A DNA stretch of 64,000 nt from Paratinospora sagittata (taxonomy: Eukaryota; Streptophyta; Magnoliopsida; Ranunculales; Menispermaceae). The stretch spans positions 25,748,201 through 25,812,200 of the forward strand of contig CM069589.1 in assembly GCA_035771175.1 (NCBI GenBank), read 5' to 3'. The position numbers and the translations under genes were made by a program. The notes beneath the pieces were generated by a model. The model saw only the letters and a program-made list of their open reading frames with translations, made no database searches and was not told the DNA's origin. Below, piece by piece: positions 24,721 to 40,400 of the stretch (position 1 is the first letter of the stretch; every line of letters begins with the position of its first letter).

Positions 24721-26870
24721 CATTCTGACTCCAATTTGTCTGATTGAACATGCGTTAGAAATGGGAAGAAAAGGCATTTTCAATTCTTTTTCACACCTTC
24801 AAATCAAAGTCGGGATAAAAAGTTATGGCTTTTTGAACATTTCTTCACGATTTGGTCGATATGTAAGTTGATTGATCGGGATAAAATATTCAAATAGCCA
24901 TAACATTTTATTCCTGACTCCAGTTTGAGTGATTGAAAATGCATTGAAAAGAGGAAGAAACGATATTTTAAACGCCTTCTGAATAACTCAAATCATACTT
25001 CCAAAGAAATGGCTAAGGCTTTTTGATTTTGATTGCTGATTAGATTCATAAGTACGGTGGTCAATGGGTAACAAACATCAAAATAGCCATAACGTTTTCT
25101 TCCGGACTCCAATTTGAGTGAATGCACATTCCTTGGAAAGAAGAAGAAACAATATTTTCAACGCCTTTTTAATAACTCATATCAGTGTCGGGATAAAACT
25201 GTAAGTCTATTGGAATTTTTTTTCTCGATTCATACGAGAAGTAATTGAATGATCGGTGTGAAACTTTAAAATAACCATAACTTTTTCAATGTGACTCCAA
25301 TTTGTGTGATTGAAAATGCGTTAGAAATAGGAAGAAAAGACATTTTCAATTCTTTTTCAATTACTCAAATCAAAGTCGGAATGAAAAGTTACGGCAATTT
25401 GAACTTTTCGTCACGATTTATTCGATAAGTAAGTTGATTGATCGGCAAAAATCATTCAAATAGCCATAACCTTTTATTCCCGACTTTGAATTTAGTGATT
25501 GAAAATGCGTTGGAAAGAGGAAGAAACAATATTTTAAATGACTTTTGAATAACTCAAATCATACTTCCAAAGAAATGGCTAAGGCTTTTTTATTTTGATT
25601 GCTGATTAGATTCACAAGTACGGTGGTCAATGGGTAACAAACATTAAAATAGGCATAACGTTTTCTTCTGGACTCCAATTTGAGTGAATGCACATTCCTT
25701 GGAAGAAGAAGAAACAATATTTTCAACGCCTTTTTATTAACTCATATCAGAGTCAGGATTAAACTGTAAGTCTATTTGAATTTTTCTTATCGATTCTTAC
25801 GAGAAGTAATTAATTGATCGGTGTGAGACTTTAAAATAACCATAACATTTTCATTCTGACTCCAATTTGTCTGATTGAACATGCGTTAGAAATGGGAAGA
25901 AAAGGCATTTTCAATTCTTTTTCACACCTTCAAATCAAAGTCGGGATAAAAAGTTATGGCTTTTTGAACATTTCTTCACGATTTGGTCGATATGTAAGTT
26001 GATTGATCGGGATAAAATATTCAAATAGCCATAACATTTTATTCCTGACTCCAGTTTGAGTGATTGAAAATGCATTGAAAAGAGGAAGAAACGATATTTT
26101 AAACGCCTTCTGAATAACTCAAATCATACTTCCAAAGAAATGGCTAAGGCTTTTTGATTTTGATTGCTGATTAGATTCATAAGTACGGTGGTCAATGGGT
26201 AACAAACATCAAAATAGCCATAACCTTTTCTTCCGGACTCCAATTTGAGTGAATGCACATTCCTTGGAAAGAAGAAGAAACAATATTTTCAACGCCTTTT
26301 TAATAACTCATATCAGTGTCGGGATAAAACTGTAAGTCTATTGGAATTTTTTTTCTCGATTCATACGAGAAGTAATTGAATGATCGGTGTGAAACTTTAA
26401 AATAACCATAACTTTTTCAATGTGACTCCAATTTGTGTGATTGAAAATGCGTTAGAAATAGGAAGAAAAGACATTTTCAATTCTTTTTCAATTACTCAAA
26501 TCAAAGTCGGAATGAAAAGTTACGGCAATTTGAACTTTTCGTCACGATTTATTCGATAAGTAAGTTGATTGATCGGCAAAAATCATTCAAATAGCCATAA
26601 CCTTTTATTCCCGACTTTGAATTTAGTGATTGAAAATGCGTTGGAAAGAGGAAGAAACAATATTTTAAATGACTTTTGAATAACTCAAATCATACTTCCA
26701 AAGAAATGGCTAAGGCTTTTTGATTTTGATTGCTGATTAGATTCATAAGCACGGTGGTCAATGGGTTACAAACATTAAAATAGCCATAACGTTTTCTTCC
26801 GGACTCCAATTTGAGTGAATGCACATTCCTTGGAAAGAAGAAGAAACAATATTTTCAACGCCTTTTTATT
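24600..26870 (+). repeat. Tandem duplication of two trimers (1,131-bp period)
   Basis: TCATATCAGAGTCAGG occurs at 24611 and again at 25742, an offset of 1,131 bp (six subunits). The segment shares GATTCTTACGAG, GGTGTGAGAC, a C-subunit end with TTTTTAATAACTC, and an eight-T run in GGAATTTTTTTTCTCG. The two copies are nearly identical (one visible difference is CCATAACC at ~26220). Part of it recurs with the eight-T run at 29737, offset 3,396 bp (18 subunits) from 26341. Confidence 0.8.
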
Positions 26871-29800
26871 AACTCATATCAGTGTCGGGATTAAACTGTA
26901 ACTCTATTAGAATTTTTCTTATCGATTCATACGAGAAGTAATTGAATGATCAGTGTGAAACTTTAAAATAACCACAAATTTTTCATTTTGACTACAATTT
27001 TTGTGATTGAACACGCGTTAGAAATAGGAAGAAAAGACATTTTCAATTCATTTTTAATGACTCAAATCAAAGTCGGAATGAAAAGTTACTGCTATTTGAA
27101 CTTTTCATCATGATTTTTTCGATAAGTAAGTTTATTGATCGGCAAAAAACATTCAAATAGCCATAACATTTTATTCCTGACTCCAGTTTGAGTGATTGAA
27201 AATGTGTTGAAAAGAGGAAGAAACGATATTTTAAACGCCTTCTGAATAACTCAAATCATACTTCCAAAGAAATGGCTAAGGCTTTTTTATTTTGATTGCT
27301 GATTAGATTCATAAGTACGGTGGTCAATGGGTAACAAACATTAAAATAGCCATAACGTTTTCTTCCGGACTCCAATTTGAGTGAATGCACATTCCTTGGA
27401 AAGAAGAAGAAACAATATTTTCAACGCCTTTTTATTAACTCAATCAGTGTCGGGATAAAACTCTAAGTCTATTTGAATTTTTCTTCTCGATTCACACGAG
27501 AAGTAATTGAATGATCGGTGTGAAACTTTAAAATAACCATAACTTTTTCATTATGACTCCAATATGTGTGATTGAAAATGCGTTAGAAATAGGAAGAAAA
27601 GACATTTTCAATTCTTTTTCAATTACTCAAATCAAAGTCGGAATGAAAAGTTACGGCAATTTGAACTTTCGTCACGATTTATTCGATAAGTAAGTTGATT
27701 GATCGGGAAAAATCATTCAAATAGCCAAAACATTTTATTCCCGACTTTGATTTTAGTGATTGAAAATGCGTTGCAAAGAGGAAGAAACTATATTTTAAAT
27801 GACTTTGGAATAACTCAAATCATACTTCCAAAGAATTGGCTAAGGCTTTTTGATTTTGATTGCTGATTAGATTCATAAGCACGGTGGTCAATGGGTAACA
27901 AACATTAAAATAGCCATAACGTTTTCTTCCGGACTCCAATTTTAGTGAATGCACATTCCTTGGAAAGAAGAAGAAACAATATTTTCAACGCCATTTTATT
28001 AACTCATATCAGTGTCGGGATTAAACTGTAAGTCTATTTTAATTTTTCTTATCGATTCATACGAGAAGTAAATGAATGATCGGTGTGAAACTTTAGAATA
28101 ACCACAACTTTTTCATTTTGACTCCAATTTTTGTGATTGAACACGCGTTAGAAATAGGAAGAAAAGACATTTTCAATTCTTTTTCAATGACTCAAATCAA
28201 AGTCGGGATGAAAAGTTACTGCTTTTTGAACTTTTCATCATGATTATTTCGATAAGTAAGTTTATTGATCGGCAAAAAACATTCAAATAGCCATAACATT
28301 TTATTCTTGTCTCCGTTTTGAGTGATTGATAATGCCTTGCAAAGGGGAAGAAATGATATTTTAAACGTCTTTTGATTAACTCAAATCATATTTCGAAAGA
28401 AATGGTTGCAACTTTTTGAATGTTGATCGCTGATTAGATTCATAAGTACGTTTGTCAATGAGTAACAAACATTCAAATAGACATAACGTTTTCTTTCGGA
28501 CTCTGATTTAAGTGATTGCACATTCCTTGAAAAGAAGAAGAAAAAATATTTTCAACGCCTTTTTATTAACTCATATTAATGTCAGGATTAAACTGTAAGT
28601 CCATTTGAATTTTTCTTATCTATTCAATCGAGATGTAATTGAATGATCGGTGTGAAACTTGAAAATAACCACAACTTTTTCATTTTGACTCCAATTTGGG
28701 TGATTGAACATGCGTTAGAAATTGGAAGAAAAGGCATTTTCAATTGTTTTTCACACCTTCAAATCAAAGTCGGGATAAAAAGTTTTGGCTTTTTGAACAT
28801 TTCTTCACGAATTGGTCGATATGTAAGTTGATTGATCGGGATAAATTATTCAAATAGCCATAACATTTTATTCCTAACTCCATTTTGAGTGATTAAAAAT
28901 GCGTTGAAAAGAGGAAGAAACGATATTTTAAGCGTCTTTCGAATAACTCAAATCATACTTCCAAAGAAATGGCTAAGGCTTTTTGATTTTGATTGCTGAT
29001 TTGATTCACAAGTACGGTGGTCAATGGGTAACAAACATTAAAATAGGCATAACGTATTCTTCCGGACTCCAATTTGAGTGATTGCACATTCCTTGGAAAG
29101 AAGAAGAAACAATATTTTCAACGCCATTTTATTAACTCATATCAGTGTCCGGATTAAACTGTAAGTCTATTTGAATTTTTCTTATCGATTCATACGAGAA
29201 GTAATTGAATGATCGGTGTGAAACTTTAAACTAACTATAACTTTTTCATTCTGACTCCAATTTGTCTGATTGAATATGCGTTAGAAATTGGATGAAAAGG
29301 CATTTTCAATTCTTTTTCACTCCTTCAAATCAAATTCGAGATAAAAAGTTATGGCTTTTTGAACATTTCTTCACGATTTGGTCGATATGTAAGTTGATTG
29401 ATCGGGATAAAATATTAAAAATAGCCATAACATTTTATTCCTGACTCCAGTTTGAGTGATTGAAAATGCATTGAAAAGAGGAAGAAACGATATTTTAAAC
29501 GCCTTCTGAATAACTCAAATCATACTTCCAAAGAAATGGCTAAGGCTTTTTGATTTTGATTGCTGATTAGATTCATAAGTACGGTGGTCAATGGGTAACA
29601 AACATCAAAATAGCCATAACGTTTTCTTCCGGACTCCAATTTGAGTGAATGCACATTCCTTGGAAAGAAGAAGAAACAATATTTTCAACGCCTTTTTAAT
29701 AACTCATATCAGTGTCGGGATAAAACTGTAAGTCTATTGGAATTTTTTTTCTCGATTCATACGAGAAGTAATTGAATGATCGGTGTGAAACTTTAAAATA

Positions 29801-30299
29801 ACCATAACTTTTTCAATGTGACTCCAATTTGTGTGATTGAAAATGCGTTAGAAATAGGAAGAAAAGACATTTTCAATTCTTTTTCAATTACTCAAATCAA
29901 AGTCGGAATGAAAAGTTACGGCAATTTGAACTTTTCGTCACGATTTATTCGATAAGTAAGTTGATTGATCGGCAAAAATCATTCAAATAGCCATAACCTT
30001 TTATTCCCGACTTTGATTTTAGTGATTGAAAATGCGTTGGAAAGAGGAAGAAACAATATTTTAAATGACTTTTGAATAACTCAAATCATACTTCCAAAGA
30101 AATGGCTAAGGCTTTTTGATTTTGATTGCTGATTAGATTCATAAGCACGGTGGTCAATGGGTTACAAACATTAAAATAGCCATAACGTTTTCTTCCGGAC
30201 TCCAATTTGAGTGAATGCACATTCCTTGGAAAGAAGAAGAAACAATATTTTCAACGCCTTTTTATTAACTCATATCAGTGTCGGGATTAAACTGTAACT

Positions 30300-31400
30300 C
30301 TATTAGAATTTTTCTTATCGATTCATACGAGAAGTAATTGAATGATCAGTGTGAAACTTTAAAATAACCACAAATTTTTCATTTTGACTACAATTTTTGT
30401 GATTGAACACGCGTTAGAAATAGGAAGAAAAGACATTTTCAATTCATTTTTAATGACTCAAATCAAAGTCGGGATGAAAAGTTACTGCTATTTGAACTTT
30501 TCATCACGATTTATTCGATAAGTAAGTTGATTGATCGGCAAAAATCATTCAAATAGCCATAACATTTTATTCCTGACTCCAGTTTGAGTGATTGAAAATG
30601 CGTTGAAAAGAGGAAGAAACGATATTTTAAACGCCTTCTGAATAACTCAAATCATACTTCCAAAGAAATGGCTAAGGCTTTTTGATTTTGATTGTTGATT
30701 AGATTCATAAGTACGGTGGTCAATGGGTAGCAAACATTAAAATAGCCATAACGTTTTCTTCCGGACTCCAATTTTAGTGAATGCACATTCCTTGGAAAGA
30801 AGAAGAAACAATATTTTCAACGCCATTTTATTAACTCATATCAGTGTCGGGATTAAACTGTAAGTCTATTTGAATTTTTCTTATCGATTCATACGAGAAG
30901 TAATTGAATGATCAGTGTGAAACTTTAAAATAACCACAAATTTTTCATTTTGACTACAATTTTTGTGATTGAAAATGCGTTAGAAATAGGAAGAAAAGAC
31001 ATTTTCAATTCATTTTTAATGACTCAAATCAAAGTCGGGATGAAAAGTTACTGCTATTTGAACTTTTCATCACGATTTATTCGATAAGTAAGTTGATTGA
31101 TCGGCAAAAATCATTCAAATAGCCATAACATTTTATTCCTGACTCCAGTTTGAGTGATTGAAAATGCGTTGAAAAGAGGAAGAAACGATATTTTAAACGC
31201 CTTCTGAATAACTCAAATCATACTTCCAAAGAAATGGCTAAGGCTTTTTGATTTTGATTGTTGATTAGATTCATAAGTACGGTGGTCAATGGGTAGCAAA
31301 CATTAAAATAGCCATAACGTTTTCTTCCGGACTCCAATTTTAGTGAATGCACATTCCTTGGAAAGAAGAAGAAACAATATTTTCAACGCCATTTTATTAA
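30300..31400 (+). repeat. Tandem duplication of a single trimer (566-bp period)
   Basis: GATCAGTGTGAAAC with CACAAATTTTTC and GACTACAATTTTTG occurs at 30344 and again at 30910, offset 566 bp. Both copies also share TTACTGCTATTTGAAC joined to CATCACGATTTATTC and GATTGTTGATTAG, combinations not seen together elsewhere in the window. This is the shortest recent duplication step visible in the array. Confidence 0.75.
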
Positions 31401-34400
31401 CTCAATCAGTGTCAGGATAAAACTGTAAGTCTATTTGAATTTTTCTTATCGATTCATACGAGAAGTAATTGAATGATCGGTGTGAAACTTTAAAATAACC
31501 AACACTTTTTCATTCTGACTCCAATTTGTCTGATTGAACATGCGTTAGAAATTGGAAGAAAAGGCATTTTCAATTCTTTTTCACTCCTTCAAATCAAAGT
31601 CGGGAGAAAAAGTTATGGCTTTCTGAACATTTCTTCACGATTTGGTCGATATGTAAGTTGATTGATCGGGATAAAATATTCAAATAGCCATAACATTTTA
31701 TTCCTGACTCCAGTTTGAGTGATTGAAAATGCATTGAAAAGTGGAAGAAACGATATTTTAAACGCCTTCTGAATAATTCAAATCATACTTCCAAAGAAAT
31801 GGCTAAGGCTTTTTGATTTTGATTGCTGATTAGATTCATAAGTACGGTGGTCAATGGGTAACAAACATTAAAATAGTCATAACGTTTTCTTCCGGACTCC
31901 AATTTTAGTGAATGCACATTCCTTGGAAAGAAGAAGAAACAATATTTTCAACGCCATTTTATTAACTCATATCAGTGTCGGGATTAAACTGTAAATCTAT
32001 TTGAATTTTTCTTATCGATTCATACGAGAAGTAATTGAATGATCGGTGTGAAACTTTAAAATAACCATAACTTTTTCAATATGACTCCAATATGTGTGAT
32101 TGAAAATGCGTTAGAAATAGGAAGAAAAGACATTTTCAATTCTTTTTCAATTACTCAAATCAAAGTCGGAATGAAAAGTTACGGCAATTTGAACTTTCGT
32201 CACGATTTATTCGATAAGTAAGTTGATTGATCGGCAAAAATCATTCAAATAGCCAAAACATTTTATTCCCGACTTTGATTTTAGTGATTGAAAATGCGTT
32301 GCAAAGAGGAAGAAACTATATTTTAAATGACTTTGGAATAACTCAAATCATACTTCCAAAGAAATGGCTAAGGCTTTTTGATTTTGATTGCTGATTATAT
32401 TCATAAGCACGGTGGTCAATGGGTAACAAACATTAAAATAGCCATAACGTTTTCTTCCGGACTCCAATTTTAGTGAATGCACATTCCTTGGAAAGAAGAA
32501 GAAACAATATTTTCAACGCCATTTTATTAACTCTTATCAGTGTCGGGATTAAACTGTAAGTCTATTTGAATTTTTCTTATCGATTCATACGAGAAGTAAT
32601 TGAATGATCGGTGTGAAACTTTAAAATAACCATCACTTTTTCATTCTGACTCCAATTTGTCTGATTGAACATGCGTTAGAAATTGGAAGAAAAGGCATTT
32701 TCAATTCTTTTTCACTCCTTCAAATCAAAGTCGGGATAAAAAGTTATGGCTTTTTGAACATTTCTTCACGATTTGGTCGATATGTAAGTTGATTGATCGG
32801 GATAAAATATTCAAATAGCCATAACATTTTATTCTTGACTCCAGTTTGAGTGATTGAAAATGCATTGAAAAGTGGAAGAAACGATATTTTAAACGCCTTC
32901 TGAATAATTCAAATCATACTTCCAAAGAAATGGCTAAGGCTTTTTGATTTTGATTGCTGATTAGATTCATAAGTACGGTGGTCAATGGGTAACAAACATT
33001 AAAATAGCCATAACGTTTTCTTCCGGACTCCAATTTGAGTGAATGCACATTCCTTGGAAAGAAGAAGAAACAATATTTTCAACGCCATTTTATTAACTCA
33101 TATCAGTGTCGGGATTAAACTGTAAGTCTATTTGAATTTTTCTTATCGATTCATACGAGTAGTAATTGAATGATCGGTGTGAAACTTTAAAATAACCATC
33201 ACTTTTTCATTCTGACTCCAATTTGTCTGATTGAACATGCGTTAGAAATTGGAAGAAAAGGCATTTTCAATTCTTTTTCACTCCTTCAAATAAAAGTCGG
33301 GATAAAAAGTTATGGCTTTTTGAACATTTCTTCACGATTTGGTCGATATGTAAGTTGATGGATCGGGATAAAATATTCAAATAGCCATAACATTTTATTC
33401 CTGACTCCAGTTTGAGTGATTGAAAATGGATTGAAAAGTGGAAGAAACGATATTTTAAACACCTTCTGAATAATTCAAATCATACTTCCAAAGAAATGGC
33501 TAAGGCTTTCTGATTTTGATTGCTGATTAGATTCATAAGTACGGTGGTCAATGGGTAACAAACATTAAAATAGCCATAACGTTTTCTTCCGGGCTCCAAT
33601 TTGAGTGAATGCACATTCCTTGGAAAGAAGAAGAAACAATATTTTCAATGCCTTTTTATTAACTCATATCAGTGTCGGGATAAAACTGTAAGTCTATTGG
33701 AATTTTTCTTCTCGATTCATACGAGAAGTAATTGAATGATCGGTGTGAAACTTTAAAATAACCATAACTTTTTCATTATGACTCTAATTTGTGTGATTGA
33801 AAATGCGTTAGAAATAGGAAGAAAAGACATTTTCAATTCTTTTTCAATTACTCAAATCGAAGTCTGGATGAAAAGTTACGGCAATTTGAACTTTTCGTCA
33901 CGATTTATTCGATAAGTAAGTTGATTGATCGGCAAAAATCATTCAAATAGCCATAACATTTTATTCCCGACTTTGATTTTAGTGATTGAAAATGCGTTGG
34001 AAAGAGGAAGAAACAATATTTTAAATGACTTTTGAATAACTCAAATCATACTTCCAAAGAAATGGCTAAGGCTTTTTGATTTTGATTGCTGATTAGATTC
34101 ATAAGCACGGTGGTCAATGGGTTACAAACATTAAAATAGCCATAACGTTTTCTTCCGGACTCCAATTTGAGTGAATGTCCATTCCTTGGATAGAAGAAGA
34201 AACAATATTTGCAACGCCTTTTTATTAACTCATATCAGTGTCGGGATTAAACTGTAACTCTATTAGAATTTTTCTTATCGATTCATACGAGAAGTAATTG
34301 AATGATCAGTGTGAAACTTTAAAATAACCACAACTTTTTCATTTTGACTCCAATTTTTGTGATTGAACACGCGTTAGAAATAGGAAGAAAAGACATTTTC

Positions 34401-37400
34401 AATTCATTTTCAATGACTCAAATCAAAGTCGGGATGAAAAGTTACTGCTATTTGAACTTTTCATCATGCTTTTTTCGATAAGTAAGTTTATTGATCGGCA
34501 AAAAACATTCAAATAGCCATAACATTTTATTCCTGACTCCAGTTTGAGTGATTGAAAATGCGTTGAAAAGAGGAAGAAACGATATTTTAAACGCCTTCTG
34601 AATAACTCAAATCGTACTTCCAAAGAAATGGCTAAGGCTTTTTGATTTTGATTGCTGATTAGATTCATAAGTACGGTGGTCAATGAGTAACAAACATTAA
34701 AATAGCCATAACGTTTTCTTCCGGACTCCAATTTGAGTGAATGCACATTCCTTGGAAAGAAGAAGAAACAATATTTTCAACGCCATTTTATTAACTCATA
34801 TCAGTGTCGGGATTAAACTGTAAGTTTATTTGAATTTTTCTTATCGATTCATACGAGAAGTAATTGAATGATCGGTGTGAAACTTTAAAATAACCACAAC
34901 TTTTTCATTTTGACTCCAATTTTTGTGATTGAACACGCGTTAGAAATAGGAAGAAAAGACATTTTCAATTCATTTTCAATGACTCAAATCAAAGTCGGGA
35001 TGAAAAGTTACTGCTATTTGAACTTTTCATCATGCTTTTTTCGATAAGTAAGTTTATTGATCGGCAAAAAACATTCAAATAGCCATAACATTTTAATCCT
35101 GACTCCAGTTTGAGTGATTGAAAATGCGTTGAAAAGAGGAAGAAACGATATTTTAAACGCCTTCTGAATAACTCAAATCATACTTCCAAAGAAATGGCTA
35201 AGGCTTTTCGATTTTGATTGCTGATTAGATTCATAAGTACGGTGGTCAATGGGTAGCAAACATTAAAATAGCCATAACGTTTTCTTCCGGACTCCAATTT
35301 GAGTGAATGCACATTCCTTGGAAAGAAGAAGAAACAATATTTTCAACGCCTTTTTATTAACTCAATCAGTGTCGGGATAAAACTGTAAGTCTATTTGAAT
35401 TTTTCTTATCGATTCATACGAGAAGTAATTGAATGATCGGTGTGAAACTTTAAAATAACCATAACTTTTTCATTATGACTCTAATTTGTGTGATTGAAAA
35501 TGCGTTAGAAATAGGAAGAAAAGACATTTTCAATTCTTTTTCAATTACTCAAATCAAAGTCGGGATGAAAAGTTACGGCAATTTGAACTTTTCGTCACGA
35601 TTTATTCGATAAGTAAGTTGATTGATCGGCAAAAATCATTCAAATAGCCATAACATTTTATTCCCGACTTTGATTTTAGTGATTGAAAATGGGTTGGAAA
35701 GAGGAAGAAACAATATTTTAAATGACTTTTGAATAACTCAAATCATACTTCCAATGAAATGGCTAAGGCTTTTTGATTTTGATTGCTGATTAGATTCATA
35801 AGCACGGTGGTCAATGGGTTACAAACATTAAAATAGCCATAACGTTTTCTTCCGGACTCCAATTTGAGTGAATGCCCATTCCTTGGAAAGAAGAAGAAAC
35901 AATATTTTCAACGCCTTTTTATTAACTCATATCAGTGTCGGGATTAAACTGTAACTCTATTAGAATTTTTCTTATCGATTCATACGAGAAGTAATTGAAT
36001 GATCAGTGTGAAACTTTAAAATAACCACAACTTTTTCATTTTGACTCCAATTTTTGTGATTGAACACGCGTTAGAAATAGGAAGAAAACACATTTTCAAT
36101 TCATTTTCAATGACTCAAATCAAAGTTGGGATGAAAAGTTACTGCTATTTGAACGTTTCATCATGCTTTTTTCGATAAGTAAGTTTATTGATCGGCAAAA
36201 AACATTCAAATAGCCATAACATTTTATTCCTGACTCCAGTTTGAGTGATTGAAAATGCGTTGAAAAGAGGAAGAAACGATATTTTAAACGCCTTCTGAAT
36301 AACTCATATCATACTTCCAAAGAAATGGCTAAGGCTTTTTGATTTTGATTGCTGATTAGATTCATAAGTACGGTGGTCAATGGGTAACAAACATTAAAAT
36401 AGCCATAACGTTTTCTTCCGGACTCCAATTTGAGTGAATGCACATTCCTTGGAAAGAAGAAGAAACAATATTTTCAACGCCTTTTTATTAACTCAATCAG
36501 TGTCAGGATAAAACTGTAAGTCTATTTGAATTTTTCTTATCGATTCATACGAGAAGTAATTGAATGATCGGTGTGAAACTTTAAAATAACCAACACTTTT
36601 TCATTCTGACTCCAATTTGTCTGATTGAACATGCGTTAGAAATTGGAAGAAAAGGCATTTTCAATTCTTTTTCACTCCTTCAAATCAAAGTCGGGAGAAA
36701 AAGTTATGGCTTTTTGAACATTTCTTCACGATTTGGTCGATATGTAAGTTGATTGATCGGGATAAAATATTCAAATAGCCATAACATTTTATTCCTGACT
36801 CCAGTTTGAGTGATTGAAAATGCATTGAAAAGTGGAAGAAACGATATTTTAAACGCCTTCTAAATAATTCAAATCATACTTCCAAAGAAATGGCTAAGGC
36901 TTTTTGATTTTGATTGCTGATTAGATTCATAAGTACGGTGGTCAATGGGTAACAAACATTAAAATAGCCATAACGTTTTCTTCCGGACTCCAATTTTAGT
37001 GAATGCACATTCCTTGGAAAGAAGAAGAAACAATATTTTCAACGCCATTTTATTAACTCATATCAGTGTCGGGATTAAACTGTAAGTCTATTTGAATTTT
37101 TCTTATCGATTCATACGAGAAGTAATTGAATGATCGGTGTGAAACTTTAAAATAACCATAACTTTTTCATTATGACTCCAATATGTGTGATTGAAAATGC
37201 GTTAGAAATAGGAAGAAAAGACATTTTCAATTCTTTTTCAATTACTCAAATCAAAGTCGGAATGAAAAGTTACGGCAATTTGAACTTTCGTCACGATTTA
37301 TTCGATAAGTAAGTTGATTGATCGGCAAAAATCATTCAAATAGCCAAAACATTTTATTCCCGACTTTGATTTTAGTGATTGAAAATGCGTTGCAAAGAGG

Positions 37401-40400
37401 AAGAAACTATATTTTAAATGACTTTGGAATAACTCAAATCATACTTCCAAAGAAATGGCTAAGGCTTTTTGATTTTGATTGCTGATTATATTCATAAGCA
37501 CGGTGGTCAATGGGTAACAAACATTAAAATAGCCATAACGTTTTCTTCCGGACTCCAATTTTAGTGAATGCACATTCCTTGGAAAGAAGAAGAAACAATA
37601 TTTTCAACGCCATTTTATTAACTCTTATCAGTGTCGGGATTAAACTGTAAGTCTATTTGAATTTTTCTTATCGATTCATACGAGAAGTAATTGAATGATC
37701 GGTGTGAAACTTTAAAATAACCATCACTTTTTCATTCTGACTCCAATTTGTCTGATTGAACATGCGTTAGAAATTGGAAGAAAAGGCATTTTCAATTCTT
37801 TTTCACTCCTTCAAATCAAAGTCGGGATAAAAAGTTATGGCTTTTTGAACATTTCTTCACGATTTGGTCGATATGTAAGTTGATTGATCGGGATAAAATA
37901 TTCAAATAGCCATAACATTTTATTCTTGACTCCAGTTTGAGTGATTGAAAATGCATTGAAAAGTGGAAGAAACGATATTTTAAACGCCTTCTGAATAATT
38001 CAAATCATACTTCCAAAGAAATGGCTAAGGCTTTTTGATTTTGATTGCTGATTAGATTCATAAGTACGGTGGTCAATGGGTAACAAACATTAAAATAGCC
38101 ATAACGTTTTCTTCCGGACTCCAATTTGAGTGAATGCACATTCCTTGGAAAGAAGAAGAAACAATATTTTCAACGCCATTTTATTAACTCATATCAGTGT
38201 CGGGATTAAACTGTAAGTCTATTTGAATTTTTCTTATCGATTCATACGAGTAGTAATTGAATGATCGGTGTGAAACTTTAAAATAACCATCACTTTTTCA
38301 TTCTGACTCCAATTTGTCTGATTGAACATGCGTTAGAAATTGGAAGAAAAGGCATTTTCAATTCTTTTTCACTCCTTCAAATAAAAGTCGGGATAAAAAG
38401 TTATGGCTTTTTGAACATTTCTTCACGATTTGGTCGATATGTAAGTTGATGGATCGGGATAAAATATTCAAATAGCCATAACATTTTATTCCTGACTCCA
38501 GTTTGAGTGATTGAAAATGCATTGAAAAGTGGAAGAAACGATATTTTAAACACCTTCTGAATAATTCAAATCATACTTCCAAAGAAATGGCTAAGGCTTT
38601 CTGATTTTGATTGCTGATTAGATTCATAAGTACGGTGGTCAATGGGTAACAAACATTAAAATAGCCATAACGTTTTCTTCCGGGCTCCAATTTTAGTGAA
38701 TGCACATTCCTTGGAAAGAAGAAGAAACAATATTTTCAACGCCTTTTTATTAACTCAATCAGTGTCGGGATAAAACTGTAAGTCTATTTGAATTTTTCTT
38801 ATCGATTCATACGAGAAGTAATTGAATGATCGGTGTGAAACTTTGAAATAACCATAACTTTTTCATTATGACTCTAATTTGTGTGATTGAAAATGCGTTA
38901 GAAATAGGAAGAAAAGACATTTTCAATTCTTTTTCAATTACTCAAATCAAAGTCGGGATGAAAAGTTACGGCAATTTGAACTTTTCGTCACGATTTATTC
39001 GATAAGTAAGTTGATTGATCGGCAAAAATCATTCAAATAGCCATAACATTTTATTCCCGACTTTGATTTTAGTGATTGAAAATGGGTTGGAAAGAGGAAG
39101 AAACAATATTTTAAATGACTTTTGAATAACTCAAATCATACTTCCAAAGAAATGGCTAAGGCTTTTTGATTTTGATTGCTGATTAGATTCATAAGCACGG
39201 TGGTCAATGGGTTACAAACATTAAAATAGCCATAACGTTTTCTTCCGGACTCCAATTTGAGTGAATGCCCATTCCTTGGAAAGAAGAAGAAACAATATTT
39301 TCAACGCCTTTTTATTAACTCATATCAGTGTCGGGATTAAACTGTAACTCTATTAGAATTTTTCTTATCGATTCATGCGAGAAGTAATTGAATGATCAGT
39401 GTGAAACTTTAAAATAACCACAACTTTTTCATTTTGACTCCAATTTTTGTGATTGAACACGCGTTAGAAATAGGAAGAAAACACATTTTCAATTCATTTT
39501 CAATGACTCAAATCAAAGTTGGGATGAAAAGTTACTGCTATTTGAACTTTTCATCATGCTTTTTTCGATAAGTAAGTTTATTGATCGGCAAAAAACATTC
39601 AAATAGCCATAACATTTTATTCTTGACTCCAGTTTGAGTGATTGAAAATGCGTTGAAAAGAGGAAGAAACGATATTTTAAACGCCTTCTGAATAACTCAA
39701 ATCATACTTCCAAAGAAATGGCTAAGGCTTTTTGATTTTGATTGTTGATTAGATTCATAAGTACGGTGGTCAATGGGTAACAAACATTAAAATAGCCATA
39801 ACGTTTTCTTCCGGACTCCAATTTGAGTGAATGCACATTCCTTGGAAAGAAGAAGAAACAATATTTTCAACGCCTTTTTATTAACTCAATCAGTGTCGGG
39901 ATAAAACTGTAAGTCTATTTGAATTTTTCTTCTCGATTCATACGAGAAGTAATTGAATGATTGGTGTGAAACTTTAAAATAACCATAACTTTTTCATTAT
40001 GACTCCAATATGTGTGATTGAAAATGCGTTAGAAATAGGAAGAAAAGACATTTTCAATTCTTTTTCAATTACTCAAATCAAAGTCGGAATGAAAAGTTAC
40101 GGCAATTTGAACTTTCGTCACGATTTATTCGATAAGTAAGTTGATTGATCGACAAAAATCATTCAAATAGCCAAAACATTTTATTCCCGACTTTGATTTT
40201 AGTGATTGGAAATGCGTTGCAAAGAGGAAGAAACTATATTTTAAATGACTTTGGAATAACTCAAATCATACTTCCAAAGAAATGGCTAAGGCTTTTTGAT
40301 TTTGATTGCTGATTAGATTCATAAGCACGGTGGTCAATGGGTAACAAACATTAAAATAGCCATAACGTTTTCTTCCGGAGTCCAATTTTAGTGAATGCAC

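Noticed and set aside
28643..28831. 62-codon plus-strand open frame in the left array
   Set aside because: Lies wholly in satellite A/B subunits; equivalent units have stops or shifts.
34423..34746. 107-codon minus-strand open frame in the left array
   Set aside because: Same satellite frame as in the inverted array, seen here by chance because no small indels interrupt it.
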